A DNA stretch of 64,000 bases, taken from the NCBI RefSeq assembly GCF_000708755.2, contig NZ_JGVU02000002.1, positions 1,116,001 through 1,180,000 of the forward strand. Reading direction: 5' to 3'. Origin of the DNA: Metabacillus indicus LMG 22858 (GTDB taxonomy: Bacteria > Bacillota > Bacilli > Bacillales > Bacillaceae). The position numbers were made by a program, and so were the translations under genes. Below, in pieces: positions 16,853 to 24,911 of this stretch. Each line of letters opens with the position of its first letter. Position 1 is the stretch's first letter. Under the pieces are notes generated by a model. It did not search any database and had not been told where the DNA came from. It saw nothing but the letters and a program-made list of their open reading frames with translations.

Positions 16853-17356
16853 GTGGAATTAACGATAGGTGCTTGGTTCAATGAACCAAAAATTAATTTT
16901 AAATTCTCTCATAAAGTGGATAATTACATAAGGATACAAATAATCGAACATATTATGAAACCTTTGGGATTATTAGATATAGAGAAAGATGTGTTTTTGC
17001 ATCTGACAGTCGCAACTAAAAAGGAACAGGACAGACTAGAGGTTTTTTTACCGAGAAAGAATAACCGTGCTAAAAGTAAAAATTATGGTCTATGGTTTCC
17101 ATATATTGAAATCATCCATTCAGATTATCCTCTTAAGAGCTACGTTGAATTTTTCGTACAATCACTGCCTATCATCTTCAATGAATGGGGAGTAAAACAA
17201 GAGCAAATTGAAAATGTAACTCAAAATGTGTTTAATGAAATATTAAGTAACAAATTTTATGAATTAACAGCGGAAGAATTAGAAGAATTATCATTCAGCG
17301 AAAGAATGTTGGATGGGATCCTAGAAGAATTAGGCCTTGACAATGATGAAGAGTAG
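16853..17356 (+). CDS. Imm44-like immunity protein
   Basis: 167 residues beginning (M)ELTIGAWFNEPKINFKFSHK, with DVFLHLTVATKKEQ and NYGLWFPYIEI. From memory these match the Imm44 family, which protects against polymorphic or contact-dependent toxins. No toxin gene is near it. GTG start with AAGGAGGG upstream. It is the only plus-strand gene in this part of the block. Confidence 0.65.
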   Translation: MELTIGAWFNEPKINFKFSHKVDNYIRIQIIEHIMKPLGLLDIEKDVFLHLTVATKKEQDRLEVFLPRKNNRAKSKNYGLWFPYIEIIHSDYPLKSYVEFFVQSLPIIFNEWGVKQEQIENVTQNVFNEILSNKFYELTAEELEELSFSERMLDGILEELGLDNDEE

Positions 17357-17489
17357 AGTGGAAATTAAAGGATATAGAAACTAAAAAGGAACCCCAGCTG
17401 AAAACGGAGTTCTCTTTCTTCTTCCATGCAAGCCCCAGATTACGGAAAAACAAGATTAAATTAAAGCTCCTATCAAGAATAAGAAATCC

Positions 17490-18017
17490 TTAAAAAATTG
17501 ATACAATTTTTAGTGACTCATAATCTTTCATTTCGTTTATTTTTGAAGCATAAAAGAGCGGAACTTCATATCTCGATAACTCAAAGATTTCTCCTTCTTT
17601 GAATTCTATAAATTCTTTTAAAGCAGGGATTATACTCGCAATGTTTATTCTCTTAAATTCTTGTGATGATATAGTTAGTATTATTTTAGATTGCTTATCA
17701 TTTTCTTCGTTTTTTTCTCTTCCCAGATAGAAGTTATAATCAAACGCAGCTTGAGTAAAATTTTCAGGTAAAGAAATCAATGCCATTGAGAAAAGATCAT
17801 GACCCTCTGTAAGTGATTTCAAAAGCCGTTTTTCAGTTCTCTTGATTGTTAACACTTTTCCGGATTTAAATTCTTCACCATTAAGACCGATGTAGTTGGA
17901 TTCAAACGAAAAATTCCTTGAAAGTTCTTTTGATATTCTGTAGAACTCTATCCATTTATTAGTATCAAACTCATCAATCTCACCGTATAAAGCAATGGAT
18001 GTTGTCATCTCAGACAT
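17490..18017 (-). CDS. Hypothetical protein, possible orphan immunity protein
   Basis: About 175 residues, soluble, acidic, no signal or membrane segment. Conserved-looking parts include ALYGEIDEFDTNKWIEFYRI and FSFESNYIGLNGEEFKSG. I do not recognise the family; the immunity idea comes only from its neighbours (Imm44-like, SMI1/KNR4, Imm53-like). ATG at 18017 is preceded by AAAGGTG; a second ATG at 18008 is also possible. Confidence 0.55.
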   Translation of the reverse strand: MSEMTTSIALYGEIDEFDTNKWIEFYRISKELSRNFSFESNYIGLNGEEFKSGKVLTIKRTEKRLLKSLTEGHDLFSMALISLPENFTQAAFDYNFYLGREKNEENDKQSKIILTISSQEFKRINIASIIPALKEFIEFKEGEIFELSRYEVPLFYASKINEMKDYESLKIVSIF

Positions 18018-18040
18018 TTCCTTCACACCTTTATTAATAA

Positions 18041-18074
18041 GGATAGGCCAATTCACTTTGCTGCAGACGCTCCC
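18041..18074. repeat. GCTGCAG 3'-hairpin element, copy B
   Basis: GGATAGGCCAATTCACTTTG then CTGCAGACGCTCCC, matching copy A along its length. It lies in the intergenic space between the 17490 and 18175 genes. Confidence 0.6.
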
Positions 18075-18091
18075 TAATGCCGAAACCATCC

Positions 18092-18122
18092 AAAATGGCG
18101 ATCACACTTTGCAGCAATCTCC
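18092..18122. repeat. GCTGCAG 3'-hairpin element, copy B2
   Basis: AAAATGGCGATCACACTTTG then CAGCAATCTCC, a diverged member in the same orientation, 18 bases after copy B. Confidence 0.5.
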
Positions 18123-18174
18123 TCTTTGATGGAATATTAATAAGTAGGAAATAAGTTATAATCTATCATAACAG

Positions 18175-18639
18175 TTAATCCTCTAGAGCATTAATTAACA
18201 AATCCGATAAAAACCCTCCAAAATTTTCCGCTACTATTGTAAACGATTGTTCGTTTATTGGTATGCCACTAACGAAGGAAACGATAGGTGCGTTATCGTC
18301 ATTGTTACTTTGTATTTTTGAACAATCAAGGCATAGATACTCACCGTCATCAGCGAAATAAACACAGATAAGGCTATGAGGTAAATTTTCTGTTCTTCGA
18401 AATTCTTCGGTAATCCAAATCATACTTGGAACTCCTGTGTCATCTGTGCCTAGACCATAAATTTCTTCTCCAAAAATATCTCCCAATCCATATTTTTTCA
18501 AAAAAACTTTATAACTTTCAGGTAGTTTTATTCCTAATTTACTTTCTGCATCCCTAATTATTTGGTCATCAATTTCACCAACAAAATCGGCTTCCTCAAG
18601 GTTTGCTTCTATAATAGCTAGTGCTCTATTAATCGTCAC
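18175..18639 (-). CDS. SMI1/KNR4 family immunity-type protein
   Basis: 154 residues with the SUKH-fold markers IIRDAESKLGIKLPESYKVF (the ExxLGxxLPxxYxxF motif), then LKKYGLGDIFGEEIYGL, SLICVYFADDGEYLCLDCSK and a terminal FGGFLSDLL. SUKH proteins usually neutralise polymorphic toxins. GTG start at 18639 with GGAGG. It overlaps the Nudix gene by 11 bases, so the two are cotranscribed. Confidence 0.85.
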   Translation of the reverse strand: MTINRALAIIEANLEEADFVGEIDDQIIRDAESKLGIKLPESYKVFLKKYGLGDIFGEEIYGLGTDDTGVPSMIWITEEFRRTENLPHSLICVYFADDGEYLCLDCSKIQSNNDDNAPIVSFVSGIPINEQSFTIVAENFGGFLSDLLINALED

Positions 18640-19138
18640 TGGTTGTCCTCCATTTTTTTATTTCCGTCAAAACAAAATTTTCACGGTGTATCCATACGTT
18701 CTGCTCACATTGATTTAAAATGAATTGGTTTTGTTCCATCGCATCTTCGAGCTTTACCCATTTAGGTGTATATTCTTGTTCAGACTCGTAATCATCTAAC
18801 TTTTGTACAACGACCTTCTCGTCTGTTAATTCACAAAGATAATAATGCGAAGTCATTTGAAAGACAGCATCTTTATCATAGTCATCTAAATGTCTTTCAA
18901 TGACAATGCCCATTTTGTCTCCAACTAAACCGTTAAGATAGCCTGTCTCTTCTGCGACCTCACGCATTAGAGCTTCTGCATGACTTTCATTCTTATCTAC
19001 TCCGCCACCTGGAAATTTACAGTCTCCAAGATTTGAATGAACCAAAAGGATCGTATTATTTTGGATAATTACAGCCCTGACCGCTTCTCTGTTGTTTATT
19101 CTAATTTTTTTATCATCAATTCCCCGAATTCCTAACAT
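18629..19138 (-). CDS. Nudix hydrolase
   Basis: 169 residues. The Nudix box runs from GGGVDKNESHAEALMREVAE to ETG, meeting the GX5EX7REUXEEXGU pattern. It should hydrolyse a nucleoside diphosphate linked to some group; the substrate is unknown. The ribosome binding site (GGAGGGG) is unusually far, 17 bases, from the ATG at 19138, so the start may be later. It overlaps the SMI1/KNR4 gene. Confidence 0.85.
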   Translation of the reverse strand: MLGIRGIDDKKIRINNREAVRAVIIQNNTILLVHSNLGDCKFPGGGVDKNESHAEALMREVAEETGYLNGLVGDKMGIVIERHLDDYDKDAVFQMTSHYYLCELTDEKVVVQKLDDYESEQEYTPKWVKLEDAMEQNQFILNQCEQNVWIHRENFVLTEIKKWRTTSDD

Positions 19139-19259
19139 TTTATTAAAAATGATAACCCCTCCATTATGTATGAGAGAAATACGCTCTTAGTAGTATTCCT
19201 TTTGGAGGAACCACTCTGTTTAGATTCTGTTGAATTGCCCCGATATTTGAAAAAAGTAA

Positions 19260-19579
19260 TCAAAGGTAGTCGACAGAAGTACCAACTTCAACGTAACCAT
19301 ACACCCTGATTTTATCTTCAAGTATTTTTCCCGGAACGTGGACATTTTTAATTATCTCTAATACCTCATTCTTGATTATTTCAGTTTCTGTCTTTATCTC
19401 CAGCCATTCTATGTATTTATATCCCTCATTCATAACCATTCGCTATCCCAAGTGCTAATGTGGGCTGTTTCAAAATCTTTTGTTCGCCATTGAAGAGTAG
19501 AGGTAAAGGATGACATCGCTATCCTAATTTCATTCCATTTTGTATTATTCATTACATACTGGTAATCTTTGTTTTGCAT
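19260..19579 (-). pseudogene. Frameshifted DUF6678-type gene
   Basis: From an ATG at 19579 the frame reads MQNKDYQYVMNNTKWNEIRI, then LQWRTKDFETAHISTWDSEW, and hits a stop. The adjacent frame then continues MNEGYKYIEWLEIKTETEII and NVHVPGKILEDKIRVYGYVE to a stop at 19260. Together the parts give the order expected of a DUF6678-like protein, with a short out-of-frame loss after the conserved W-D-S-E-W. A decayed gene is the simplest reading; family assignment is from memory. Confidence 0.65.
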
Positions 19580-19661
19580 AATTTGTTCACCTGATATCAT
19601 TTAATTAATTTTTGCTCATTATAATTAAACTATTATTTAATAATCATCCAAATCCTCAATA

Positions 19662-19694
19662 GAATAGGCGATCCGCTTTGCTGCAATAGCCCCC
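19662..19694. repeat. GCTGCAG 3'-hairpin element, copy C
   Basis: GAATAGGCGATCCGCTTTG then CTGCAATAGCCCCC. It directly abuts the stop codon of the Imm53-like gene. On the minus strand GGCTAT and ATCGCC can pair across TGCAGCAAAGCGG. Confidence 0.65.
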
Positions 19695-20020
19695 TATACT
19701 TCAGTAAGGTTTTCTTGTCTTTCAGCCCAATTTTTGAAGACTATTAAGATTTCTTCTAAATTCTCTGGACCACCGTAACCGACAAAGTAAATTACGTCCG
19801 GTTCTCGTTCATATTCTATCTTACAATATATCCAGTCATTTTCTGCCCGTTCAATATCAATACTTTCAAAGGGATTATCGTTTATAACAGTTTCCTCTAT
19901 ACTAATTTTTACCTCCCAACCAGGATTATCTAATGTATTAATTCGTAATCCGTTTGAATGTTCCCAATTACCGTTGCATTGGTTAACATACCACTTTTGA
20001 ATCCAATTTAATGTCCCCAT
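19694..20020 (-). CDS. Imm53-like immunity protein
   Basis: 108 residues: MGTLNWIQKWYVNQCNGNWE, then LDNPGWEVKISIEET and NDWIYCKIEYEREPDVIYFV. The W-x-W-E-H-x-x-G-x-x-I and LDNPGW motifs are those of Imm53-family proteins, predicted to protect against polymorphic toxins. ATG at 20020 follows GGAGG by 5 bases. No toxin is linked. The stop is followed at once by repeat copy C. Confidence 0.75.
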   Translation of the reverse strand: MGTLNWIQKWYVNQCNGNWEHSNGLRINTLDNPGWEVKISIEETVINDNPFESIDIERAENDWIYCKIEYEREPDVIYFVGYGGPENLEEILIVFKNWAERQENLTEV

Positions 20021-20051
20021 AACATCCTCCATTACATCTACCCTTCATCGA

Positions 20052-20201
20052 TTAACCTACCATTTTATTAAGACTGCGTTTACAAGTAACTGCGCCAGGT
20101 TTTTTAGAATGAAAAATCTCACTATGGAGCTCTTCTGAGACTTCAAATATAGTCTTTAGTCTACATCCGTCACGATTATATAGAACCACATCAAATCCCA
20201 T
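20052..20201 (-). CDS. Small ORF, 49 aa, probably a truncated gene
   Basis: ATG at 20201 with AAGGTG 7 bases upstream. It begins MGFDVVLYNRDGCRLKTIFE and continues VSEELHSEIFHSKK. This resembles the N-terminus of longer small immunity-like proteins, after which the frame runs into unrelated sequence and stops. It may be a relic. Confidence 0.4.
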   Translation of the reverse strand: MGFDVVLYNRDGCRLKTIFEVSEELHSEIFHSKKPGAVTCKRSLNKMVG

Positions 20202-20270
20202 ACATTATCACCTTGTTTTCTTGGTTAATCCTGCTAAATCTTTGTTTTCTTCATAAAGAATTCAATAAAA

Positions 20271-20304
20271 GAAGCGATTATCCCTTGTTGGAAAAAATCG
20301 CTTC
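20271..20304 (-). terminator. Terminator after the 66-aa membrane protein
   Basis: Arms GAAGCGATT and AATCGCTTC with a 16-base loop, followed on the minus strand by TTTTATTG. Confidence 0.75.
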
Positions 20305-20317
20305 CGATAATAATAAA

Positions 20318-20518
20318 TTATTTTTTCTTTCTTATTAAGTCGATCAAATAGTATGTTTGTGAGATCAAAAAAGAAATTAAAATGATTATTATAAGACCTA
20401 CTGTATAGACTGCCTCTTCAGCAGAATTAACGCCGGCCATAAATATTGAACCATATATCATGTAAAGTGCAAAAACTACCATGATCGTTAAAAAGAAAAT
20501 ACTAATATACTTTGACAT
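20318..20518 (-). CDS. Small two-helix membrane protein, 66 aa
   Basis: Two hydrophobic helices (FFLTIMVVFALYMIYGSIFM and VGLIIIILISFLISQTYYLI), then a basic tail LIRKKK. ATG at 20518 follows AGGAGAGG, and a clear terminator follows the gene. Unknown function. Confidence 0.65.
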   Translation of the reverse strand: MSKYISIFFLTIMVVFALYMIYGSIFMAGVNSAEEAVYTVGLIIIILISFLISQTYYLIDLIRKKK

Positions 20519-20622
20519 AGTACCTCTCCTGTCTTATGCAGAAGTTTTCATCGTTTAATTATAATGGGACGGCGTTAGCATACGCCTTGATTGTTAATGC
20601 AAGTTACTTCATTCGACCCTTC

Positions 20623-20766
20623 TTAACCAAATATCCATTGGTATCCAATATAGATGACAATTAAACCAAAAACTATGAACCCACCAATAGTAGGGCTGCC
20701 GTAAACCGTCCGGTTCCAGCCATCATCTGTGTTGATTTTGCTTTTTTCTTTATCATCTTTTTTCAT
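20623..20766 (-). CDS. Small single-helix membrane protein, 47 aa
   Basis: ATG at 20766 follows TAGGGGGA. A charged N-terminus (MKKDDKEKSKINTDDGWNRT) is followed by GSPTIGGFIVFGLIVIYIGY and a final QWIFG, so one membrane helix. It lies 48 bases downstream of the lipoprotein gene in the same direction. Family not recognised. Confidence 0.55.
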   Translation of the reverse strand: MKKDDKEKSKINTDDGWNRTVYGSPTIGGFIVFGLIVIYIGYQWIFG

Positions 20767-20814
20767 TCTAAAATCCCCCTATCAGCAATCTACCTCTTAC
20801 GAGTATTGTGACGA

Positions 20815-21186
20815 TTATTTTCTCAGAAAAATTTCTTCCTTTTCACCGTTCCATTCCACAAAAATGATTGCTGAAGTCGTTTTTAAGACATTTTTATTAT
20901 TTAAATCGCTGCCCTTTAAATGTCCTTTTTCATTTAATTCTAGTCCGCTGCCACCAAATCCTCCGGCATTAGTGTCGACCTCATATGAGATATTGCCTGC
21001 AGAATCTAGATCATTGCCCTTAAATTGGAGGTTTACATATTGATCTACAATATTGTTATCATTATGAATAATCTTTAATTCAGCTTCCCAGTTGTCTGAT
21101 TCCCCAGTGAAAACAGTCGTATTTGGAGAGCAGGCAGTTAATAATAATATCATTAGTACTGTCGTTATTTTTGTAACGTTACGCAA
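20815..21186 (-). CDS. Small lipoprotein, paralogue of the 31291-31659 gene
   Basis: 123 residues with a lipoprotein signal peptide (LMILLLTACS, Cys19 as lipidation site). The mature part begins FTGESDNWEAELKII and ends VEWNGEKEEIFLRK. The other lipoprotein at 31291 shares the order GES-x-x-W near the start, a FKG segment, N-I in the middle, and a terminal W-x-x-E-x-E-E-x-F. TTG start with AGGAGG 10 bases upstream. Function unknown. Confidence 0.75.
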   Translation of the reverse strand: MRNVTKITTVLMILLLTACSPNTTVFTGESDNWEAELKIIHNDNNIVDQYVNLQFKGNDLDSAGNISYEVDTNAGGFGGSGLELNEKGHLKGSDLNNKNVLKTTSAIIFVEWNGEKEEIFLRK

Positions 21187-21298
21187 TACATTTATACCTC
21201 CTTTAAAGAAATACCATTATTGTATATACGGTAGTTCAACCTTCAAGTTTCACTATTCAGATAATTGTTCATTTGACAATGCCTTATTCCGTTAAAAG

Positions 21299-21330
21299 AA
21301 AAGGTAAACCATGTTGCTGCAAATACTTGA
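21299..21330. repeat. Degenerate GCTGCA element, copy E
   Basis: AAAAGGTAAACCATGTTGCTGCAAATACTT: the first 21 bases follow copy A closely, the last part has drifted. It lies 87 bases beyond the stop of the HD gene. The rest of 21187-21416 shows no gene. Confidence 0.4.
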
Positions 21331-21416
21331 GCTTGTTAAATAAAATCTGCCCCCAATTGAGCACAATTCTCAAGCATTATTGCAATTTTAATTAGCAAAC
21401 ACTTCTAACAATAAAA

Positions 21417-22049
21417 TTAATAGTCGATATTCGCATATATTGATTTTTCAATATTTGGTAAAAGGGAATATATACTTTTTTTATCAATTAAAGCTTCTAA
21501 TTCATTTTTAATTTCATAGAAACCCTTCCAATGTAATGAAGTGTTAAAGTTTGTACCGTGACGTAAACCAACTGAAACTAACCTTTTCTCAAGTATGGTG
21601 AAACCTTCTGCATCTGCAAGAGCATCACATAAGGTTATTACTTGATTGTATAAATCATATTCAGAATTGTTATCTAGTATTTCAACTAATTGCTTCTTCA
21701 TATAATCAGGAACAAGGCTCCACTCTGCAGCATTCTCAATATTTTCATTCTTGCAGGGAAATGAATGTGTCACGCAAATAATTGCATTCCCTAAATACCC
21801 CAGATCGTTCATGTACATATATCCATCATAGGAATGAACAACAGATTTAGTAAAGCCCTTAAATCTGCCAATATCGTGCAAGAGGGCTGCATTATAAGCC
21901 AGATTAACATCAAGTTCGTGCCCGCATTTTCTAAGCTCTAAAACGATGAGTTCAGTAGCTTTGGCTACGTTAATCGAATGGTTGTACCAGGGGCCTGGAT
22001 TTTTCTTATATGCCCATTCTAGTATTTCATTAGCGTATGCTCTATCCAA
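21417..22049 (-). CDS. HD-domain phosphohydrolase
   Basis: 210 residues with the metal-binding HD signature: N-terminal NHSINVAK, LLHDIGRFKG, VVHSYDGYMY and a later LCDALADAEGF aspartate. HD enzymes hydrolyse nucleotides or phosphoesters, with the substrate unknown here. It may start at TTG 22049, whose nearest ribosome binding site (AGAGGG) is 17 bases away, so the start is uncertain. Confidence 0.8.
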   Translation of the reverse strand: MDRAYANEILEWAYKKNPGPWYNHSINVAKATELIVLELRKCGHELDVNLAYNAALLHDIGRFKGFTKSVVHSYDGYMYMNDLGYLGNAIICVTHSFPCKNENIENAAEWSLVPDYMKKQLVEILDNNSEYDLYNQVITLCDALADAEGFTILEKRLVSVGLRHGTNFNTSLHWKGFYEIKNELEALIDKKSIYSLLPNIEKSIYANIDY

Positions 22050-22138
22050 GATATATTTAATAAATAACCCTCTCTTTCATATAAGAATATAGCAGCCTAC
22101 TTTACTGTTTCCTTTGTTCTACAATTCTGCTGTTTTTG

Positions 22139-22169
22139 AAAAGACGACCACTCTGCTGCAGTCGCCCCC
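22139..22169. repeat. GCTGCAG 3'-hairpin element, copy D
   Basis: AAAAGACGACCACTCTGCTG then CAGTCGCCCCC. On the minus strand GGCGAC and GTCGTC pair, followed by TTTTC, so this copy can act as a terminator for the methyltransferase ending at 22192. Confidence 0.65.
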
Positions 22170-22191
22170 AATTATTTAATAAGAATAATTG

Positions 22192-22938
22192 TCACTTTGC
22201 AAACTTACAAATACAAACCTCAGTTTTATAATGGAAAGTAACGCTTCCATTATGTTGGTATTTTGAGAAAAGTTGTCCAAGTTCTGCAACAAAATCATTA
22301 TACTTTAGATCTAATTTTGAAGGTGTGTATGACAATGACAACGCACCTCCAATAAAACTTTCCTCTGTTACAGTATGCCAGTTGTCGTAGTAAACCTTGG
22401 TATACTCCTGCTCGAGAAAATTACGTTTTTCTTCATCTGGGTCAAAATTTGAAATGGCAGCAGTCGTTTTGACTTTATAATTATTTAATAGTGCTGCATA
22501 TTCCATAGCCAACTGACTGGTTATCTGCATATCATTCCATAAAATAACCACAGACCCATTTTCTTTCAAAATCCTTCGAAATTCTTTCTTACATCGTTTT
22601 TTGTCAAACCAGTGAAATGCTTGTGCAATGGTAATTACATCTACACTATGTTCCATAAGTGATGTTTCTTCTGCCGGGGCCTTAATCATTTTAATGTTAG
22701 TGACATCTTTGCAATACACTTTGCACTCTTCAAGCATATGTTCGTTCGGCTCAATTGCCAAAATGTCGCACTCCAGACTCCCTAACATATGTGTAAGTAT
22801 TCCGGTACCTGCACCAATGTCTGCAATAGTGGATTGATTATTAATATCTAATTCTTTCATTACTGATAAAATGTCTGTTGGATAGGAGGGTCTCCCAATT
22901 GCATATTCTCTGGTTTTATTATCAAATTCACTATTCAT
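22192..22938 (-). CDS. Class I SAM-dependent methyltransferase
   Basis: 248 residues. Motif I is STIADIGAGTGILTHMLG, followed by the acidic ILAIEPNEHMLEE, an APAEETSL motif, motif IV VDVITIAQAFHWFD and VVILWNDMQ. This is the Methyltransf_11 arrangement; the HWFD signature is typical of this subgroup. Substrate unknown. ATG at 22938 follows AGGAGACG. Confidence 0.85.
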   Translation of the reverse strand: MNSEFDNKTREYAIGRPSYPTDILSVMKELDINNQSTIADIGAGTGILTHMLGSLECDILAIEPNEHMLEECKVYCKDVTNIKMIKAPAEETSLMEHSVDVITIAQAFHWFDKKRCKKEFRRILKENGSVVILWNDMQITSQLAMEYAALLNNYKVKTTAAISNFDPDEEKRNFLEQEYTKVYYDNWHTVTEESFIGGALSLSYTPSKLDLKYNDFVAELGQLFSKYQHNGSVTFHYKTEVCICKFAK

Positions 22939-23126
22939 AAAGCGTCTCCTATCTTTGCCTGTTCATGACTATTATTGTCCCAATTACCATTTTATCACAT
23001 TTACATCTTTATAAAGGTACTCTCAACTTGAATAAATCTTATGTTTTTTAAGAGACAAACTTACCCAGTTTCTTCGCTATTAATCTATTTGAATCTCCTG
23101 CCCCTTAAACTACTCAAAGAATTAAA

Positions 23127-23158
23127 AAAGTGCATGATCAGTTTAGATCACACACTTT
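23127..23158 (-). terminator. Terminator after the Rpn-family gene
   Basis: Arms AAGTG(C)ATGATC and GATCACACACTT with a 6-base loop and one mismatch; the minus strand continues TTTTTAATTC. Confidence 0.75.
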
Positions 23159-23164
23159 CATGCT

Positions 23165-24037
23165 TTAGCGTATTTCTTTTTCCAATTCCTTAACTTCATC
23201 AAGGGAAAGACCTGTGTAATCTGAAACATCCTGAATAGACATGCCAGGGACTTTAAGGAGATTTTTAGCAATCTCTGCTGCCTTTTCAGACTTGCCTTCA
23301 TCCAGCCCCTTACTCCTGCCTTCATTCCACCCTGCTTTTCTAGCTCCATCCATTTGCGTCTTTTGATCGGATAGATATTTCTCCCTCAATTGATACAACC
23401 TGATGGTTTCCTCGTCAGCACTTAAACGGCGTAGTTTATCTTCAGCTTTTGCTACTAATTGATCCAAGATAAACACCTCCTCTAAATTTTGCTGATTGTT
23501 TTTATCTTCTCTTAAGAATAATAACCATCGATGCAGTGAATTATGCACATCTGGTGTGATGCTGCTGAACTTCGGCATTTCAATAAAGTGGAGTTCAAGT
23601 AATTCTGTTAAGGTCTTTCCTGTTTTCGTATCACTTATTTTATGAATGGAATGAAACGATTCAATTTCATCCAGTAGAGTGAAACCCAATAAATTAATGG
23701 TGATTGTTCGATTAAGATCTGAATATTTCTCAGCAGCCTTAAAGTCTTCAGCATAAAGCTTTGCCCAGTAAAACAACGTTCTTTCAATCATATTGTGCTC
23801 GTTAACAAGCTGCACTTCGATGTTGATTTTCTCACCTGAATGACAAATTGCTTTTATGTCGAGAATCCCTTGCTTATCATCAATCTTATCTTTATCCAGC
23901 TTTTCTTCTACAATATACAAGTCTTCAACTTCTATATCTAAAACTGCATTTATAAATCCAATTAAGATGTCTTTATCTTTATTTTCACCAAACAGTTTTT
24001 TAAAAACAAAATCATTTAAAGGCTTTAATCGTTTCAA
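23165..24037 (-). CDS. Rpn family recombination-promoting nuclease / PD-(D/E)XK
   Basis: 290 residues: LNDFVFKKLFGENKDKDILI at the N-terminus, catalytic-core-like QGILDIKAICHSGEKINIEV-Q, then RTLFYWAKLYAEDF. The C-terminus has a G-rich repeat (ARKAGWNEGRSKGLDEGKSE) and a helix-turn-helix-like IQDVSDYTGLSLDEVKELEK. Rpn proteins are PD-(D/E)XK nucleases associated with recombination. TTG start, 8 bases after GGGAG. It looks intact. Confidence 0.85.
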   Translation of the reverse strand: MKRLKPLNDFVFKKLFGENKDKDILIGFINAVLDIEVEDLYIVEEKLDKDKIDDKQGILDIKAICHSGEKINIEVQLVNEHNMIERTLFYWAKLYAEDFKAAEKYSDLNRTITINLLGFTLLDEIESFHSIHKISDTKTGKTLTELLELHFIEMPKFSSITPDVHNSLHRWLLFLREDKNNQQNLEEVFILDQLVAKAEDKLRRLSADEETIRLYQLREKYLSDQKTQMDGARKAGWNEGRSKGLDEGKSEKAAEIAKNLLKVPGMSIQDVSDYTGLSLDEVKELEKEIR

Positions 24038-24407
24038 ATCATAACTCCCTCTCTTTTAATTATATAACGAGGCACGGGTAGTTTAAAGCTTAAACGTAAG
24101 TGTTCATTCTATACGCCCTTAGTAATATGTCGACTCAGTGATAGAAAAGTTCCTTTGTCTGACTTTAAGAACGCAGATACTTCATTTAAAAAATATCATA
24201 GCCATTAAACAGGTTCGATTGATGGTGCAATCGTTCAATTATGAGAGAAATAAGTCTCTCCCTGATGACATATCGCAGCTACCGAATCCTTTTGGAGGAA
24301 CCACTCTAGTTGCATCATCCAGAATTCTTTACCGATTGCTAAGTAATAATTTGTTTTATAATTTTTCGTTGAAAGTCAGTTTAAAATCCGGCTTTAAGTT
24401 AATTTCT
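24038..24407. other. Non-coding stretch with a degenerate plus-strand remnant
   Basis: 370 bases without a supportable gene. On the plus strand 24241-24307 reads like a fragment (YERNKSLPDDISQLPNPFGG) whose last 20 bases recur exactly at 19198-19217. No ribosome binding site precedes the longest frame. Confidence 0.45.
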
Positions 24408-24839
24408 CTATTCCATTTCACTCGTATATTTTTCTGGGAGTAATTCCATTACATTGCACTTCACTAATTTATCATTATAAGAAATAATGACATCTGTGTT
24501 TTTTCCATAATCGCTTATTAATTCCCGACACATACCACAGGGAGCAACTACCCAACATTTTTCTATATCTTCGTGTGGATGAGGGTGAGCAACTGCTACA
24601 ATTGCTTCAAATTCGTGGTCTCCTTCAGAGATAGACTTACCAATGGCCATCGCTTCTCCGCAAACTGTTATTCTCCCCACATTCGCTTCTACGTGAACCG
24701 CAGAAAAAACATTACCTTTTATTGTTCTGACTGCTGCACCAATATGATGTCGTCCATATCTATAATTCTTTTCTATTACTTCTTCTGCTTGTTTAATCAG
24801 TTCATAGTCTTTATCATCTAAAGGTCTTACTTTTATCAT
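24408..24839 (-). CDS. Cytidine/blasticidin-S deaminase family protein
   Basis: 143 residues with the zinc site of the cytidine deaminase fold: VCGEAMAIG (C-G-E) and APCGMCREL (P-C-x-x-C). N-terminal GRHHIGAAVRT matches the substrate-side strand. The C-G-E form and length suggest a blasticidin-S-deaminase-like or stand-alone cytidine deaminase; I cannot choose the substrate. ATG at 24839 follows GGGGAGA. Confidence 0.85.
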   Translation of the reverse strand: MIKVRPLDDKDYELIKQAEEVIEKNYRYGRHHIGAAVRTIKGNVFSAVHVEANVGRITVCGEAMAIGKSISEGDHEFEAIVAVAHPHPHEDIEKCWVVAPCGMCRELISDYGKNTDVIISYNDKLVKCNVMELLPEKYTSEME

Positions 24840-24868
24840 AATGATTCTCCCCTTTGGTTGGTCCGCAA

Positions 24869-24896
24869 CGTCAATCCTTTCTTGAATTGACGCCCT
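24869..24896. repeat. GCGTCAAT hairpin, copy 2a
   Basis: CGTCAAT and ATTGACG around CCTTTCTTGA, followed by CCCT; the minus strand lacks a T-run. It lies 16 bases beyond the stop of the Nudix gene. Related hairpins are at 25671 and 27054. Confidence 0.5.
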
Positions 24897-24911
24897 CTAT
24901 TGATGAATATT

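Noticed and set aside
24138-24443. 101-aa plus-strand ORF
   Set aside because: No ribosome binding site; overlaps the cytidine deaminase gene end; only a degenerate fragment in the middle looks coding.
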